64,000 nucleotides of DNA, from assembly GCA_012861695.1 (NCBI GenBank), contig JAAOOA010000630.1, positions 102,001 through 166,000 of the forward strand. Direction: 5' to 3'. The notes below the pieces were generated by a model that was not told where the DNA came from, searched no databases, and saw only the letters and a list, made by a program, of their open reading frames with translations. Positions 37,690 through 49,239 of the stretch are shown piece by piece. The DNA is from Trematomus loennbergii. Its lineage: Eukaryota; Chordata; Actinopteri; Perciformes; Nototheniidae. Positions within the stretch are counted from its first letter, which is position 1, and each line of letters opens with the position of its first letter. A program made the translations under genes and the position numbers.

Positions 37690-37745
37690 CTCTTCTTATA
37701 AACTGATCACAAAGTAAGCGTACTTTTAGTTTACTGAAAGTGCCT
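37690..37745 (-). promoter_or_regulatory. Putative promoter of Ig unit 1
   Basis: On the minus strand AGTTTATAAGAAGAGACG gives a TATA-like box 40-50 bp before the ATG. About 35 bp further upstream lies GGCACTTTCAGTAAACTAAA, loosely like an interferon-response element. Both are conserved at 45003-45055 in unit 2. Inference only. Confidence 0.35.
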
Positions 37746-37799
37746 CGCGGTTGACTGTCGCAGGAATGTGACGAATCAGGTTAAGGAAGACAAGGTTAA

Positions 37800-38130
37800 T
37801 TGTATAACACCTGAGCAACTACGACAGAGAAAGTAAAAGGAGTGCCTATTGTTGCTCGTCTTAACCTCTCCCCATTTCCAGTCTGCCTCATCACTAGGGT
37901 TATGGTTAGGGTTGTCAACTTGCAGACTAGCAAAGAGATAATAGATACAAACTAGAGAATGCAATTTCTGAAGAAATTGCTAGTGGGAATGCTTTATGCT
38001 GAAAAGCTGATGCTAAACTGCTATGCTGAAATGTAATGTGTAAGAAGAAAGTGAAGAATTTAGATTGAAATGATACATGAGGGGCTTAAATGTGTGATGA
38101 GTGAAGAAAAGAAAGTAAAAGGCTTGGAAA
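37800..38130. other. Spacer between units 1 and 2
   Basis: No gene recognised. 37746-37840 still resembles 45056-45090 downstream of unit 2's promoter. Confidence 0.4.
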
Positions 38131-38960
38131 AGCAGCAGAATATTTGATCTGTCGCCATGGCAACGGCATTTGATGACACCCCATAATACGCTTAGATGCG
38201 TTGATGGCTACATCGTTACCAAACCTGTGAAGTTTTGGGCTGTTTAGAACATTTTCACTGAAGTTATGAGAAAACCGTGTTTCATGGCGAGCATTGTGTT
38301 GCCATGGCAACGGCATTTGAAGAAACCCCATAATTGATGTAGAGCTGTTGAGGGCTGGACCGGTGATATACAAGTGAAGTTTGGGGGACGATCGGACCGT
38401 GTCCATTGGACTTACAGCGACATGGTGCTTCATGGAGAGTGGTCTGTCGCCATGGCAACGGCATTTGATGACACCCCATAATACGGTTAGATGCGTTGAT
38501 GGCTGCATCGTTACCAAACCTGTGAAGTTTTGGGCCGTTTGAAGCATTTTCACTGAAGTTATGAGAAAACCGTGTTTCATGGCGAGCATTGTGTTGCCAT
38601 GGCAACGGCATTTGAAGAAATCTCAAAACTGTCTTGTAGATGTCTTAACTTCTGGACTGTTAGCACACATGTGCATTTTGAGCACTTTTTGAACATTTTC
38701 ATAGGAGTTAAAGGGACATCGTGTTTTATGGCGAGGGAAACGGCATATGGTGAGATTTCAGATTTGGCGTAGAGCTGTTGAGGCATGGACCGGTGATATA
38801 CAAGTGAAGATTGGGGGACTTACAGCGACATCGTGTTTCATGGCGAGTGGTCTGTCGCCATGGCAACGGCATTTGATGACACCCCATACTACGCTTAGAT
38901 GCGTTGATGGCGGCATCGTTACCAAACCTGTGAAGTTTTGGGCCGTTTGGAACATTGTGT
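38131..38960. mobile_element. Second X-box element fragment
   Basis: Same family as 28154-30480. X-box-like palindromes occur at 38151, 38298, 38446, 38593 and 38854, with 147-148 bp steps and one missing site near 38740 where GGCGAGGG joins directly to AAACGGC. Both ends of the element are missing. Confidence 0.8.
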
Positions 38961-38965
38961 GTGAG

Positions 38966-38989
38966 AGAGAGAGTGTGTCTGTGTGTCAC

Positions 38990-39064
<75 letters not shown>
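38966..39064. repeat. GA microsatellite
   Basis: About 45 GA units with one GG interruption, inserted at the right edge of the X-box fragment. Confidence 0.95.
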
Positions 39065-39068
<4 letters not shown>

Positions 39069-39099
39069 TGTGTGTGTGAGTATGAAATGAACAGTTAGA

Positions 39100-39640
39100 A
39101 TTACTGCTGTCAGTTGGAGTGATGACATCTTGTTCCATTACACAGGTGTTTATAGTTGAGCTAACAAGCTCTGTAGAGATCAAAGGTTTGCATTGTTCTG
39201 AATGAGAGATAAACCTCTTACATGTGAACGTTTTGTGGAAGAACGATAACAGATATCTGTGAAATTTCAAAACGTGAAGCATGTCAAGGAAGTTGAGTAT
39301 CTGAAGTGTAATTTTTGTGTACTTTCGGGTTAATAATGTGGCCTTTTTGGCAGTTTAACTAAAGGTGTGCGGCTGCTGCTGTGAGGAAATATCAGCCTGA
39401 AATTACAATGGGTTTTAATGGAGACATGTTGAACGTTTTTGTCACTTCATGCCCTCAAGAGGCATTTTGTTTAATTATTTGTCATTTTTCAAGCTACGAG
39501 ATGTTTTCCTACGTTTGTCATGAAAAATTATGTCTCAGGAATGTAGGGTTTGGGAATTATGGCAGTTTTAAAAAAAATATGAAGGCAAATTTCAAGATTT
39601 CTACCCTCTAGCTGTGACATCACGCACTCTGAAATCTGCA
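39100..39640. repeat. Partner arm of the diverged inverted repeat
   Basis: Reverse complement of 35015-35640; for example GAATGAGAGATAAACCTCTT is shared exactly in inverted form. The arms are about 3.5 kb apart. Confidence 0.7.
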
Positions 39641-40373
39641 TTAGGACCTATTTTGTTAATCATTCATTAATTTATGTTCTTATTAATATGCTTTAATAAG
39701 GTTTGAAATCCTGGACTTAAAAATAATAAAATAATAACCAAGTGACAAGACATTTTTGCCAGAAATTGCTTTGTAAAAAAACAGACTAATTCAGTTCTGA
39801 ATATTATACACAAGAGTTACAGTACAGAAAGAGATCCAACGTGTTTTAATGAATCTTAGTGCCTCAGGTTTTATCAGGAAAGTGTTCAAGTTAAAAAAAG
39901 ATCCCCCGTGACTGGTAGACAATTATATTATCAGATTATTTATTTATTTATTGATAATGTAAAGGTGATCATGTGAGCAGGGAGCATGTGCTACAGCCAG
40001 AAACGTACATTATTAAAACAATTATGAAATCACAAAAACATTTTTAACATTAACGTCTGATCTTTTTACACCACATAGTACCTGCAGGCAGAGAGAGAAG
40101 GAAGGAGAGACTTGAATTCAATACTGAAGCGTTAACATCAGTGAGACAAATTAAACAGTGAACATATCACTGGTTCAGAGAAGCTGCTTGTTCACGGCGC
40201 CATCTGGTTCGTCTTTGGTCCTTTCTTCTTTAAAACCAGAACCCTGCAAAGAGGACAAATGCATCAGTTAGCCAAAACCCAAAGTCTTGCTGTAAACAAC
40301 AAATGGAATATGTAAAATCACTGACATCATCCTCCTGTTAAAAAGACCTCTGATCTTTATCTACAGTACTGAC

Positions 40374-40711
40374 CTTTGAGCTCGAGCCTCACCGATCTCT
40401 TCCATATGACATCTCCATCCCTTTCGACGGTGCATGTGTATGCACCGATATCTTCATGACTGGGGTTAATCAGGGTCAGACTGAGATCTCCAGCTTGCAG
40501 GGGTTTTTCATCCTCTTTGTGCGGTCTCTGTAAGAGCTGTGCTGCTCCTCAGACGTGTCTTGGCCATTCTGATACACATGAACTGTCGAGGAATTGGATA
40601 ACTTGAAACGTTTCCATTTCACCGTCACATCTGCAGGCAGCCGAGCTCTGGTTTTGAAGGGCAGTGTGACACATTTAGCCCGATCCCCGACCTTCACCAC
40701 CTCCTGGGGGA
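40374..40711 (-). pseudogene. Unit 2 V4 exon, frameshifted
   Basis: 338 nt against 339 in unit 1. It is open from VVKVGDRAKCVTLPFKTRAR to RTKRMKNP, then shifts at the G run near 40500. The sequence for AYTCTV is present but out of frame. Confidence 0.8.
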
Positions 40712-40868
40712 CTAAAAGGGAAAACAGACACTCAATTTAGAAACAGCATCATTGGGGATACCATCTGATTTCATATCATTTGAGTCCATTAAATGGATAA
40801 ATGGCTATCAGTGGTTAGTAATGTCCTAGATAAGGGTGAGAATGGGCCGTTACAGAATGTGTTGTAGT

Positions 40869-41291
40869 CAGAGGTTGCGCTAGACTTTTTCGCTGCCCGT
40901 CATTTTGACGGACAGGATCGTAAAATCTCCGTCAAAATCCAGTATTACCCGTCGGCCTTTACACAACTCTGACGAGGGGGGGGGAACTGTTTCATGAACT
41001 GTCAACGGGGGCGAACTGTTAGCGCCGTCTTATGCATGCCCACTGCACCTTGCGGGCGCGCACAGCGTAAAGCAAAAACTTGCAGACATTTCAATGATTT
41101 GTACGGCAAAGTTAGGTTTGGAAACGGTATAATTTCCTTTTTGGCGGGCATGCATAACACGGCATTACACCGGAGCCTCGCTGCGGGGAAACTTTGGCGC
41201 TGTTCCGAGTTTGTTCTAATCTGTCAAAGTGACGGACTGCTTTCAGATTTTTCCGTCATTGTTAAAAAATATTCGGTTAACGCGACCTCTG
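40869..41291. mobile_element. Short hAT MITE
   Basis: 423 bp; ends CAGAGGTTGCGCTAGAC and (minus) CAGAGGTCGCGTTAACC; perfect 8-bp duplication GTTGTAGT (40861-40868 and 41292-41299). Units 1 and 3 have the single site TGTGTTGTAGTGTATG (27626 and 59942). Confidence 0.92.
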
Positions 41292-41707
41292 GTTGTAGTG
41301 TATGTATGCAAGTAGGAATATCTATTTAAAATGTAACCATGATAATCAACCTAATTTTTAACGCCTAGTTTTGGTGATAGATCTTAAACTGAAACCAAAC
41401 AATTAAAACTCTTTGGGAGTCGAGGTGTATTATGGGGCGGTGCGGGGTGGAGGATAGAGTCTAGCAAATGCAGCAGCAGTTAATATTTATCAGCTTTTTC
41501 TCATCCTTAATGAATAAACTACATGCGAAAGATAAATGTCTTTACAAAGAGAAGCTCTTCACTGAAGCAGAGGAGTATTACAGGTCAGTCAACAGGTTGT
41601 GATCAGTAGTATCCTTTAAAGATGGCCGACTTGCTGTTGATGACGTTACATTCTCTATAACATGCTAGCAGCTGCAGTCTACACTCTCTGGTATACAAAA
41701 TACTGAC

Positions 41708-42030
41708 CATTGACTCGGAGCCGTACTACTTTCTGCGTCCAGATTTCTCTGTCCTTGTGGACGGTGCAGATGTAGGTTCCACTGTCTCTGTAGCAGGGCT
41801 CCCTGAGGGTCAGACTGAGGTCTTTGGTTTCCAGTGGCTTCCTGCATCTTTGTGCGATCACAATAAAACTCATCCTGTCTACAAAGATCTGTTGCCGTTA
41901 CAATATTTGTGGACCCTCATTGGCTCGGGCACAACGACTCCACTCCACGGTGACGTCTTCAGGCAGAGTGACTATGGTTTTGTAAGGAAGCTTGACAAAC
42001 CACACCCCTCTTCCACCACTACAGAAGAGA
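41708..42030 (-). pseudogene. Unit 2 V3 exon, frameshifted but full length
   Basis: Contains the 33 codons that unit 1 lost: DLSLTLREPCYRDSGTYICT then DREIWTQKVVRLRVNG. The 5' part is shifted relative to these by small deletions near 41838 and 41885. Confidence 0.75.
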
Positions 42031-42114
42031 CTGAGAGGACAACAAACAACAGCATCAGCAGCACGAACACACAAACTGTGATCTTAACAGGTCCTGTGAC
42101 AACATACTACATAC

Positions 42115-42207
42115 CTGTGATGGTTTGAACCAACCCAAGGCAGCTACAGCCAGAGCAAGACAAACAGCCAGCATAAGATATAACTCAGGAGGAAATGGTG
42201 GGCCGTT
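42115..42207 (-). pseudogene. Unit 2 transmembrane exon, shifted
   Basis: Aligns with 31049-30957. An extra G (CCACCATTTCC) brings TGA into frame before the hydrophobic segment. Confidence 0.7.
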
Positions 42208-42339
42208 CTGTTGGCAACATAATCAACAACATGACTTTCTCTTACTGTACACCAAACAGCAACATATTATACGTGTAAACCTTTTTTTTTGTTTCTAATA
42301 AAGTAATAAGTAGAGTAGGGGTTAGGGTTTGTTCCTTAC

Positions 42340-42676
42340 CTGTAACCTGCAGGCGCACAATTACCCTTAACATTTCCTTTTCCTTGTTATGGACGTGGCA
42401 GGTGTAGACGCCGCTGTCAGAGAGTTGGGGTTCTTTCAGAATGAGGCTGAAGTCTCCAGTTATCAGAGCATAAGTTGGCGTAGATGTTCGATCGCTGTAA
42501 TGCTGGTTTTGAAAACGGGGCTCCTTTTCGTCAAGATGCTGGTGGACGGTTGAGGGATTAAAACCGATCGACTCCACAGCACTGTTGTGTCGTCGCTAGG
42601 AAACCAGGATGACTGGCAGGGCAGCTGGACAGACTCACCCCCTCATACACGCTAATGGTTGAGTTATGTTGGGGAA
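42340..42676 (-). pseudogene. Unit 2 V2 exon, frameshifted
   Basis: 3' part open: FNPSTVHQHLDEKEPRFQNQ, then GDFSLILKEPQLSDSGVYTC, then RLQVTG. Upstream, one base is missing in the codons before the first Cys, and the sequence before the Trp is altered (CTGGTTTCCTAGCGACGAC). Confidence 0.75.
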
Positions 42677-42715
42677 CTGGGAGGACACACAAAATGATGT
42701 CTCAAATATTGATGT

Positions 42716-43060
42716 CAAACCTCCTCAAACCCCCCCAGGACCAAGCTCTGTACTATGGGAGACCGGGCCTTCTGCTCGGCTGCTCCCAGACTGTGGAACG
42801 CTCTCCCCGACCACATGAGAGCACCACAGACCGTGGAGCTTTTAAAAAAGGCCTCAAAACCCATCTGTTCAATAGAGTCTTTCCTAGACCTTTTATTTGT
42901 TACTACCCTTTTATTTATTTGTATTGCTTGTTTTTACTGCTTTTTATTCATTCTACCGGGTTGTGTACTGTTTCTATATTGCTCACTGCTTGTAGCACTT
43001 CGGGATTTGAACTCAAATATGAAGTGCGTTATAAATTAAACCCATTATTATTATTATTAT
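42716..43060 (+). mobile_element. L2/Rex-type LINE 3' end in a unit 2 intron
   Basis: Plus-strand C-terminal LINE tail (GDRAFCSAAPRLWNALPDHM) followed by its 3' UTR and an ATT repeat tail. The unit 1 intron at 34312-34322 reads ATTGATGTATATATTATC with no insert. Confidence 0.85.
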
Positions 43061-43289
43061 GTATATATTATCTAAAATAACTTCTTTGCACGTCAAAAAC
43101 ATACAACCATTAAATGTACAAATACCTACACATATATGCATCATAGACATGTTTACGAACTTAAAAGGATATACCTGGCGTTCAGAGCATTATTGTAGAA
43201 GCAAACAATTAACATAAAGGCCAACGGGCGACATGAGTGACAGGCTGGAGGCTGTCGGAGGGGCTGGGGTGAAAACAATTAAAGGACAC

Positions 43290-43488
43290 ATTACATTACA
43301 TGTAATTTGTTAGACGCTTTTATCCAAAGCGACTTACATACATTCAGTACTGTGGACAATCCCCAAAGGAGCAATTTGGGGTGAAGTGTCTTCAGGGACA
43401 CAACGACATGCTGACTGCAGTGGGGTTTGAACTTGCTATCCCCTGATTCGAAGTCCAGCACACTACCCCCTGAGCCACAGCCTCCCTT
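43290..43488 (-). mobile_element. tRNA-derived SINE with 6-bp duplication
   Basis: Minus-strand head GGCTGTGGCTCAGGGGGTAG and GTTCAAACCCCACTG, then core, then tail GTCGCTTTGGATAAAAGCG. Flanked by GGACAC (43284-43289 and 43489-43494). Unit 1 at 34525-34535 has a single GGACAC followed directly by GAGCTGCATG. Confidence 0.92.
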
Positions 43489-43914
43489 GGACACCAGCTG
43501 CATGTGGTAGGGCACCAAGCTTTCTAGCATGTAGGACAGCCTGAATTCCACTGCATTAATGCCACGTTAGAGAGAATTGTATCATGTTTTCCACACTAAA
43601 TGTTTCCCTACAGGGCACTTCATTATGTTTTATCCACTGGAAGGGCACTTTATACCATTTTCTCTACCAATAGGGCACCGTAGATGACCCTTTATTGGGT
43701 TTTCTCTCCTGGATGGGTACCCTACATGGTACTGGTTTTCTCCACTAATAGGGAATCCTAGAGGACACTTCATTATGTTTTCTTTACTATTAGGCGTTAG
43801 GGGGAGCTTTATCATATTTTCTTCGCTGAAAGGAAACCCTAGAAAGCACAATATAATGTTTTCTCCACTTACCCCAACCTGCATGTTTAATGGGGGGGTA
43901 GGGGTGTTCCTCAC

Positions 43915-44251
43915 CTTTGACCTGCAGTTCCACTTTGTATCGGGGGAATAATTCCTCTCCCTTTCTGATCCTTATGCAGAGGTAGACGCCACTGTCTGAG
44001 TGGTGGGGTTCTTCCAGAGTGAGGCTGAGGTCTCCAGTTTCCAGAGCATCATCTGACATTGATGTTCGGCCGCTGTAATGCTGGTTTTGAAACGGAGTCT
44101 GAAACCTATGTCGATGCTGGTGGACAACAGAGGGATTGGAACCGTATCGATGCCACGCCACTGTTGTGTCCTCAGTTTCCCTGGATCTTGCAGGGCAGCT
44201 GGACAGACTTCACCCCCTCATTCACGCTAACAGTTGAATATTGCTGGGAAA
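43915..44251 (-). pseudogene. Unit 2 V1 exon, frameshifted
   Basis: 5' part: VSQQYSTVSVNEGVKSVQLP then the first Cys, after which a 2-base loss brings TGA into frame. 3' part open: WHRYGSNPSVVHQHRHR, DALETGDLSLTLEEPHHSDS, GVYLCIRIRKGEEL. Confidence 0.8.
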
Positions 44252-44926
44252 CTTGAAGGAAACATAAAAGGATGTTTCAATTATAAATGTATTATTTTAT
44301 TTGCTTGTTTTTTTACACACACAAAAAATGTATATATAATAAAGTTTATAATATATTTACAAAGACATTTATATAAAGAGAAACTTTTTCTCCTACAAAT
44401 ACTCAGAAACACTTGCATTTAAGAATTTACCAAAGCTAGATAACGAGATAAATGTCTAAGTGATCTAAATCAACTTAAATAAGAATAATTTACAACTTGC
44501 TCCCAAAAAAAGGGAACATGCAGACGGTACCAAATGATGGTGGCAGTACAACTAATCAGATTATTTTACTTAATTAAAAGTATAAAATAAAACTTTGTAG
44601 AAATACTCTGTTACTAGTAAAGCATTCAAAATAACACTAAGAAAAGTATTAGCAAATGCATTTTACATATTCAATTGAAGTGGTCATATGAAACAGGAGA
44701 TTAGATCTTTGTCTGCTTCTGCTTCTATTCTCTATTTCTATTATTACAGTGACGCTCACAAACAAAAACAAACTACATTTCAATTGTAATAAATCATTCA
44801 ATTAGATTTTAGCATCCTTGAAATGTGTTCATTTTAAATCAAGACTTTGGTTTCAGCTGCTGATTTACGAGGCTACATGAAACTAAAGCTGGAGTCATGA
44901 GAGTAGAAAGAAGAAGGTAATCATAC

Positions 44927-44969
44927 CGTGTACGAGGGTCAGAAACCCCACTAACGCCTTCATCTTCAT
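44927..44969 (-). CDS. Unit 2 signal-peptide exon
   Basis: Encodes the same 14 residues as unit 1 (MKMKALVGFLTLVH), donor CACG|GTATGA. TATA-like TTTATAAGA lies about 40 bp upstream. Confidence 0.7.
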
Positions 44970-45090
44970 GACGAAATGACCTAAATCTGATTCTCTCCGT
45001 CTCTTCTTATAAACTGATCACAAAGTAAGCGTACTTTAGTTTACTGAAAGTGCCTCGCTAGGAAGACAAGTTTAACACCTGAGCAATAAG

Positions 45091-45430
45091 GAAGTTGGTT
45101 CATGGTTTCGAAGCGTTTGTTGCAGTCATAAATGGCGACATCTGCTGGGCTGCTCCTTGTGGTACATTTACAAACCCAAAGAAAAAGAGAAGTCCTAAAG
45201 GTGTTTTCTGAATCCTCAAAGATTCAAAGATATCCAGATTCACATCTTTGTTTCCAAACCAAAACAAGGAAGGCAACTGGTTGGCTACCTGGACAGCAAA
45301 GAAGTTTACTGTGTCTCCTTTAGGAAATCTGTCACACTGCTTAAAATATATCAAACATATTTGTTAAAAAATCAGACAAGCTTCCCAGTATACAAAGTAA
45401 TAAAAATGGCCTTAAGCCTTTTCAGTTGCA
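45091..45430. other. Unassigned sequence after unit 2
   Basis: No domain, array or element end recognised. Confidence 0.4.
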
Positions 45431-45438
45431 ACACTTAA

Positions 45439-45975
45439 AGTGGACCTATCATGCTATATTTAAATGATATATTGTAGGGCCATACCTATATAAGGTATAT
45501 TTATATGTTTCTGTTTTCAAAATACCAAACAGATCATGCATTTTAGCCATGCCTCATTTCGCTCTATGTGCTGTTTGCTGTCTACGGGTCTGATTCTGCT
45601 GACCACGCCCCCTGCAGGAGAGGGGAGACGTGCTCTGATCAGCTGCTGGGCTGTCAGAAGAGGGGGAGGAAAAGAGATCTCCGTCCTCCGTGTTTTATTA
45701 TATAGAGTCGTTATTCATTTGTTTTAAAGCTCAATAAATAACAAAGAAGACCTTTGACCGGCACTTTTCTAATTTTGTCCGGAAGATTTAAACTTTAACG
45801 GACATCTTGACCGGCGAAAGAAACTGAAACTGAAACTGAAACTCTGCAGCACGGTCCCCTCGTTCCTTGGAAGAGGCGGAGAGGTGGGTGTTTGTCATCT
45901 GCTGGTGGACTAACCGGAGAGAATTACAGTGCTTGCCTCGACGGGGAGGGATTGCATTGAATTAAAGGGGGGAGG
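45439..45975 (+). mobile_element. Half of an AGGGGACCTATCATGC-family TTAA element
   Basis: Begins after TTAA (45435-45438) with AGTGGACCTATCATGC and aligns with the left half of 58295-59216 up to GGGATTGCATTGAATTAAA. Its right half is missing. Confidence 0.75.
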
Positions 45976-47473
45976 GCATTTTGAAGGCATTCATATTAAT
46001 TAATTATAATCCAATAATAACTGAATAAATTACTCTAACTTGTAATATTATAATATATGTAGTATTTCTATTATTTATTTTTTGAACATATTCTTCTTCC
46101 TTTTGATTCAGGAGGACTCCTGGTGGCTGCAGAGCTTCAGTGTCTTCAGTGAGTCTTTTCAGCGCTCCATTAGAATAAAGACAGCTGATCCTCCAGTCAC
46201 ACCTTCAGACAGATACTGCAGAGCTTGAATTAATGATCTGTATGTAATCATTGGGGAAAAAAACATTATGTAGGGAATTTAAAGGGGACCTATCATGCAA
46301 AATGCACTTGTGTACGTCTTTTCTACATGAATATGTGTCCCCGGTGTTCCAGGGAACTCACCAAGTGTCAGAAAACACAACCCTCTCTATTTTCCTCCAT
46401 ACCCAAATTTCTAAAAAAAGGGGCTGCAACGGATCTGGTAAAAACTGATCCAGATTTGAACACTGTCCTGACGTCAGGACGGTGGCGCTACGGCTATTGG
46501 GCCAACTCCACCAATCAGAAGGAGACAGCCACGGCCATTGCCGTTCGAAAGCGCTGGAGAAGCTGTAGTACATATGCCAGGCCTGTAAGTGGCACTGTAG
46601 TCTGCCACAAAAGCAGCGAAGAAGACTTCCCGCCCATAGTTACCATGGTTACCTTCTGTTTATTCTCCGCTGTGGCTTTCTTTCTCCCTCCCCGAGGCAA
46701 GCGTTTGCTCCCGCTGCTTTAATTCAATGCAATCCCTCCCCGTCGAGGCAAGCACTGTAATTCTCTCCGGTTAGTCCACAGGGATGCAAACTCATCAGGT
46801 ATGAAAAAGGTGACAAGGATCCGAGCCCTCCGACCGCATGGAATATCGGCTTTAAAATGAGGAATAACAGGATTTTAGCAGTCAGAACAACTAAAGCAGT
46901 TAATAATAACAGAAACGCCAAAGAGTCACATCTAATAGAAATGTATAAAAGCATTTATTTGAATTGTGTAGCAGTCAGTTTATAATTTTGGCAGCACTGT
47001 TGAGCGTTTTGAAAATGTATTTTCATGCCTCTGTGCAAGACTTAGTCTTTCTATCTTTATAGCCACTAAGTAACTAAGTTCATAAACTCAACAAGTACTA
47101 TACTTGGGTACAATTTTGAGATACTTGTACTTTATAAGTATAAGTATTTCAATGTTTTGCTACTTTGTTCTTCTACTCCACCACAGTTCAGAGGTACATG
47201 GTGTACTTTTCCTCCACTACATGTATTTAATACCTTTAGTTACTTCACAGATGTGTGTCATTCAAAACTAGCTGCACCTTTACCAGCTTTGAGAACACTT
47301 TAATGATTATCATTATAAAACATATCATATATATTATTCTGAAATGGACCAATCTGCACAATGACTACTTTTACTGTCGCTACTTTAACTATATTTGATG
47401 ATAATACTTTTCTACTTTCACTTGAGGAACATTTTGAATGCAGGACTTTCACTGTAACAGAGTATTCATACAC

Positions 47474-47640
47474 TCTGGTACTTCTACTTTTACTAGAGTA
47501 CAAGATCTGAGTACTTCTACTTTTACTCAAGTACAAGATCTGAGTACTTCTACTTTTACTCAAGTACAAGATCTGAGTACTTCTACTTTTACTCAAGTAC
47601 AAGATCTGAGTACTTCTACTTTTACTCGAGTACAATATAT
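47474..47640. repeat. 33-bp minisatellite
   Basis: Five copies of a unit with GTACTTCTACTTTTACTCAA and GTACAAGATCTGA. It grew inside ACTT/AAGT-rich sequence resembling the element end at 478-577. Confidence 0.92.
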
Positions 47641-48086
47641 ATACTTATACCACCTCTGTTTATAGCCTATGAAAAAAACTATTAGAAAACGAAGGTTAAA
47701 GCTAACGTTAGCAGATAGTGACAATGTATGCTAGTTAGCTAGCTCAACGATTCCTTAAATAATATTGCGACAGAAAAACTTTTCAGTGCACATCACGCTC
47801 TGCCGCTCCGACCGACAGGGAGCTCTGCTCTGAACACCTGAACGGCCCGTTCTAACAGCTGTTCACCAGCGGTCCAGTCTGTGCCACAGTGACTCCGGAC
47901 CGCACAGTTAATATTAACGAACGCACCCGTAGGTAATGTAGCTGCTGAAGCTAGACCCTCATCCGGAGCAGCAGAGCCTTATTATACATCCATGAGCAGA
48001 GCCGACAGGCAGGAAGACTCGAGCACACAGCTCGCGCTTCATTATAATATATACAAAAAGAACACCATGCGTGTCATGATGGCACA

Positions 48087-48663
48087 TGTTAGAAATTAAA
48101 ATCAATGTTTAATAGCATAATTAGTCTAAAATATATCGTCAGTTTAAAAGCTGTTTTATTGTGAAAAAACCCGGAAGTTCTCATAAAATCTCAATGCCAA
48201 GCTTTTATTCTGAAAATCCTTCATATCCGGTCAGTATGTAGCATGTCGCTAAACAATGTTTTAAACTAACTATTACAGCTGTTTATAAGGTATTAAATAG
48301 AAAGTCATGAAAGAGATAAGGAGGAGAAAAGGCTTAAGGAAGTAGGCAGGGAATACAGAATGTCGAAGTCCTCTGTTTTACGCCATGTCGAACATTGAAG
48401 ACCGAGGAGGGCGTTCCCCCTATCTGCACAGCGGGAGAGAACGAGAAGAAGATAAAGGAGATCGGAGAGGACAAGACGGGACTTCTTTTTCGCTGCAGCC
48501 TCACGAGAGACATCACCGCTTTGTCTTTTCCTCTTACCCTCTGCTTGTTGTATCATCGTGCCATTTAATTAAACTCAACCAATTTGAACCTTTTCGGAGA
48601 CTCCATTAGTCTCTTCATTCTAAGCTCCTCTCCTGGTCGCGAGAACATCGAATACTTTCAATA
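48087..48663 (+). repeat. 5' LTR
   Basis: Starts TGTTAGAAATTAAAATC and ends near ACTTTCAATA. Aligns with 54528-55088. Confidence 0.85.
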
Positions 48664-48984
48664 GTTGGCAACCACGCGCAGGACCTCGTCAACCCGGGAG
48701 AACTAACCAAGCCAGCTGTTCAACGGATCCGCGGCCCTCCGTCAGACAACAAGAGCTCACACACAGTGGTAAGAAGAACCGGTTAAATCAAATCTTCACT
48801 AGCTTATGCAGGAAACTTTAGGTTTGTGTGTTTGATGGCGGCCAGCGGATCCGGAGAATAACTGTGCATTTAATGTTAAACAAGCTAAATTAAGAAGCAT
48901 AGACAACACGTGGCGCTATTTTAGGGCAAGCAGGGGTGAGTCTATTTTTCTTTTCTTTGTTCACTAACACTTCTAACAAAAATT

Positions 48985-49235
48985 TGAAAACGCTTTGGGC
49001 GTTAAAATTGCTCAGGGCAATAAAATTGCTTAGGGAAATACTTTTAAAATTGCTTAGGGCAATACAATTGCTTAGGGCAATACTTTTGAAATTGCTTCGG
49101 TAAATAAAATTGCTTAGGGCAATACATTTAAAAACGCTGCGGGGTTAAAATTGCTTCGGAAAATAAAATTGCTTAGGGCAATACATTTAAAAACGCTACG
49201 GGCGTTAAAATTGCTTCGGGCAATAAAGTCGTTTC
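48985..49235. repeat. Degenerate 20-bp tandem repeat in the leader
   Basis: Repeated AAAATTGCTTAGGGCAATAC and variants such as AAACGCTACGGGCGTTAAA. Each unit is itself partly self-complementary (TTGC...GCAA). Confidence 0.85.
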
Positions 49236-49239
49236 GGAC

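Larger units (their letters stand above)
40230..44969 (-). pseudogene. Ig V-set receptor gene, unit 2
   Basis: Same order as unit 1: signal (44969-44927), V1 (44251-43915), V2 (42676-42340), transmembrane (42207-42115), V3 (42030-41708), V4 (40711-40374), tail (40243-40230). Lesions: V1 is 2 bases short just after the first Cys, which brings a TGA into frame. V2 lacks a base in GGGGTGAGTCTG. The membrane exon has an extra G and a 2-base loss. V3 has a 2-base loss near GGCTTCCTGC. V4 lacks one G in TGCAGGGGTTT. Introns match unit 1 closely, so this is a tandem duplicate. It looks like a pseudogene unless the small indels are assembly errors. Confidence 0.7.

Noticed and set aside
46327..46722. 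131-codon plus-strand frame, with a 168-codon counterpart at 59278-58772
   Set aside because: Both are chance frames inside copies of the same non-autonomous TTAA element. They differ by frame breaks between copies and show no domain.
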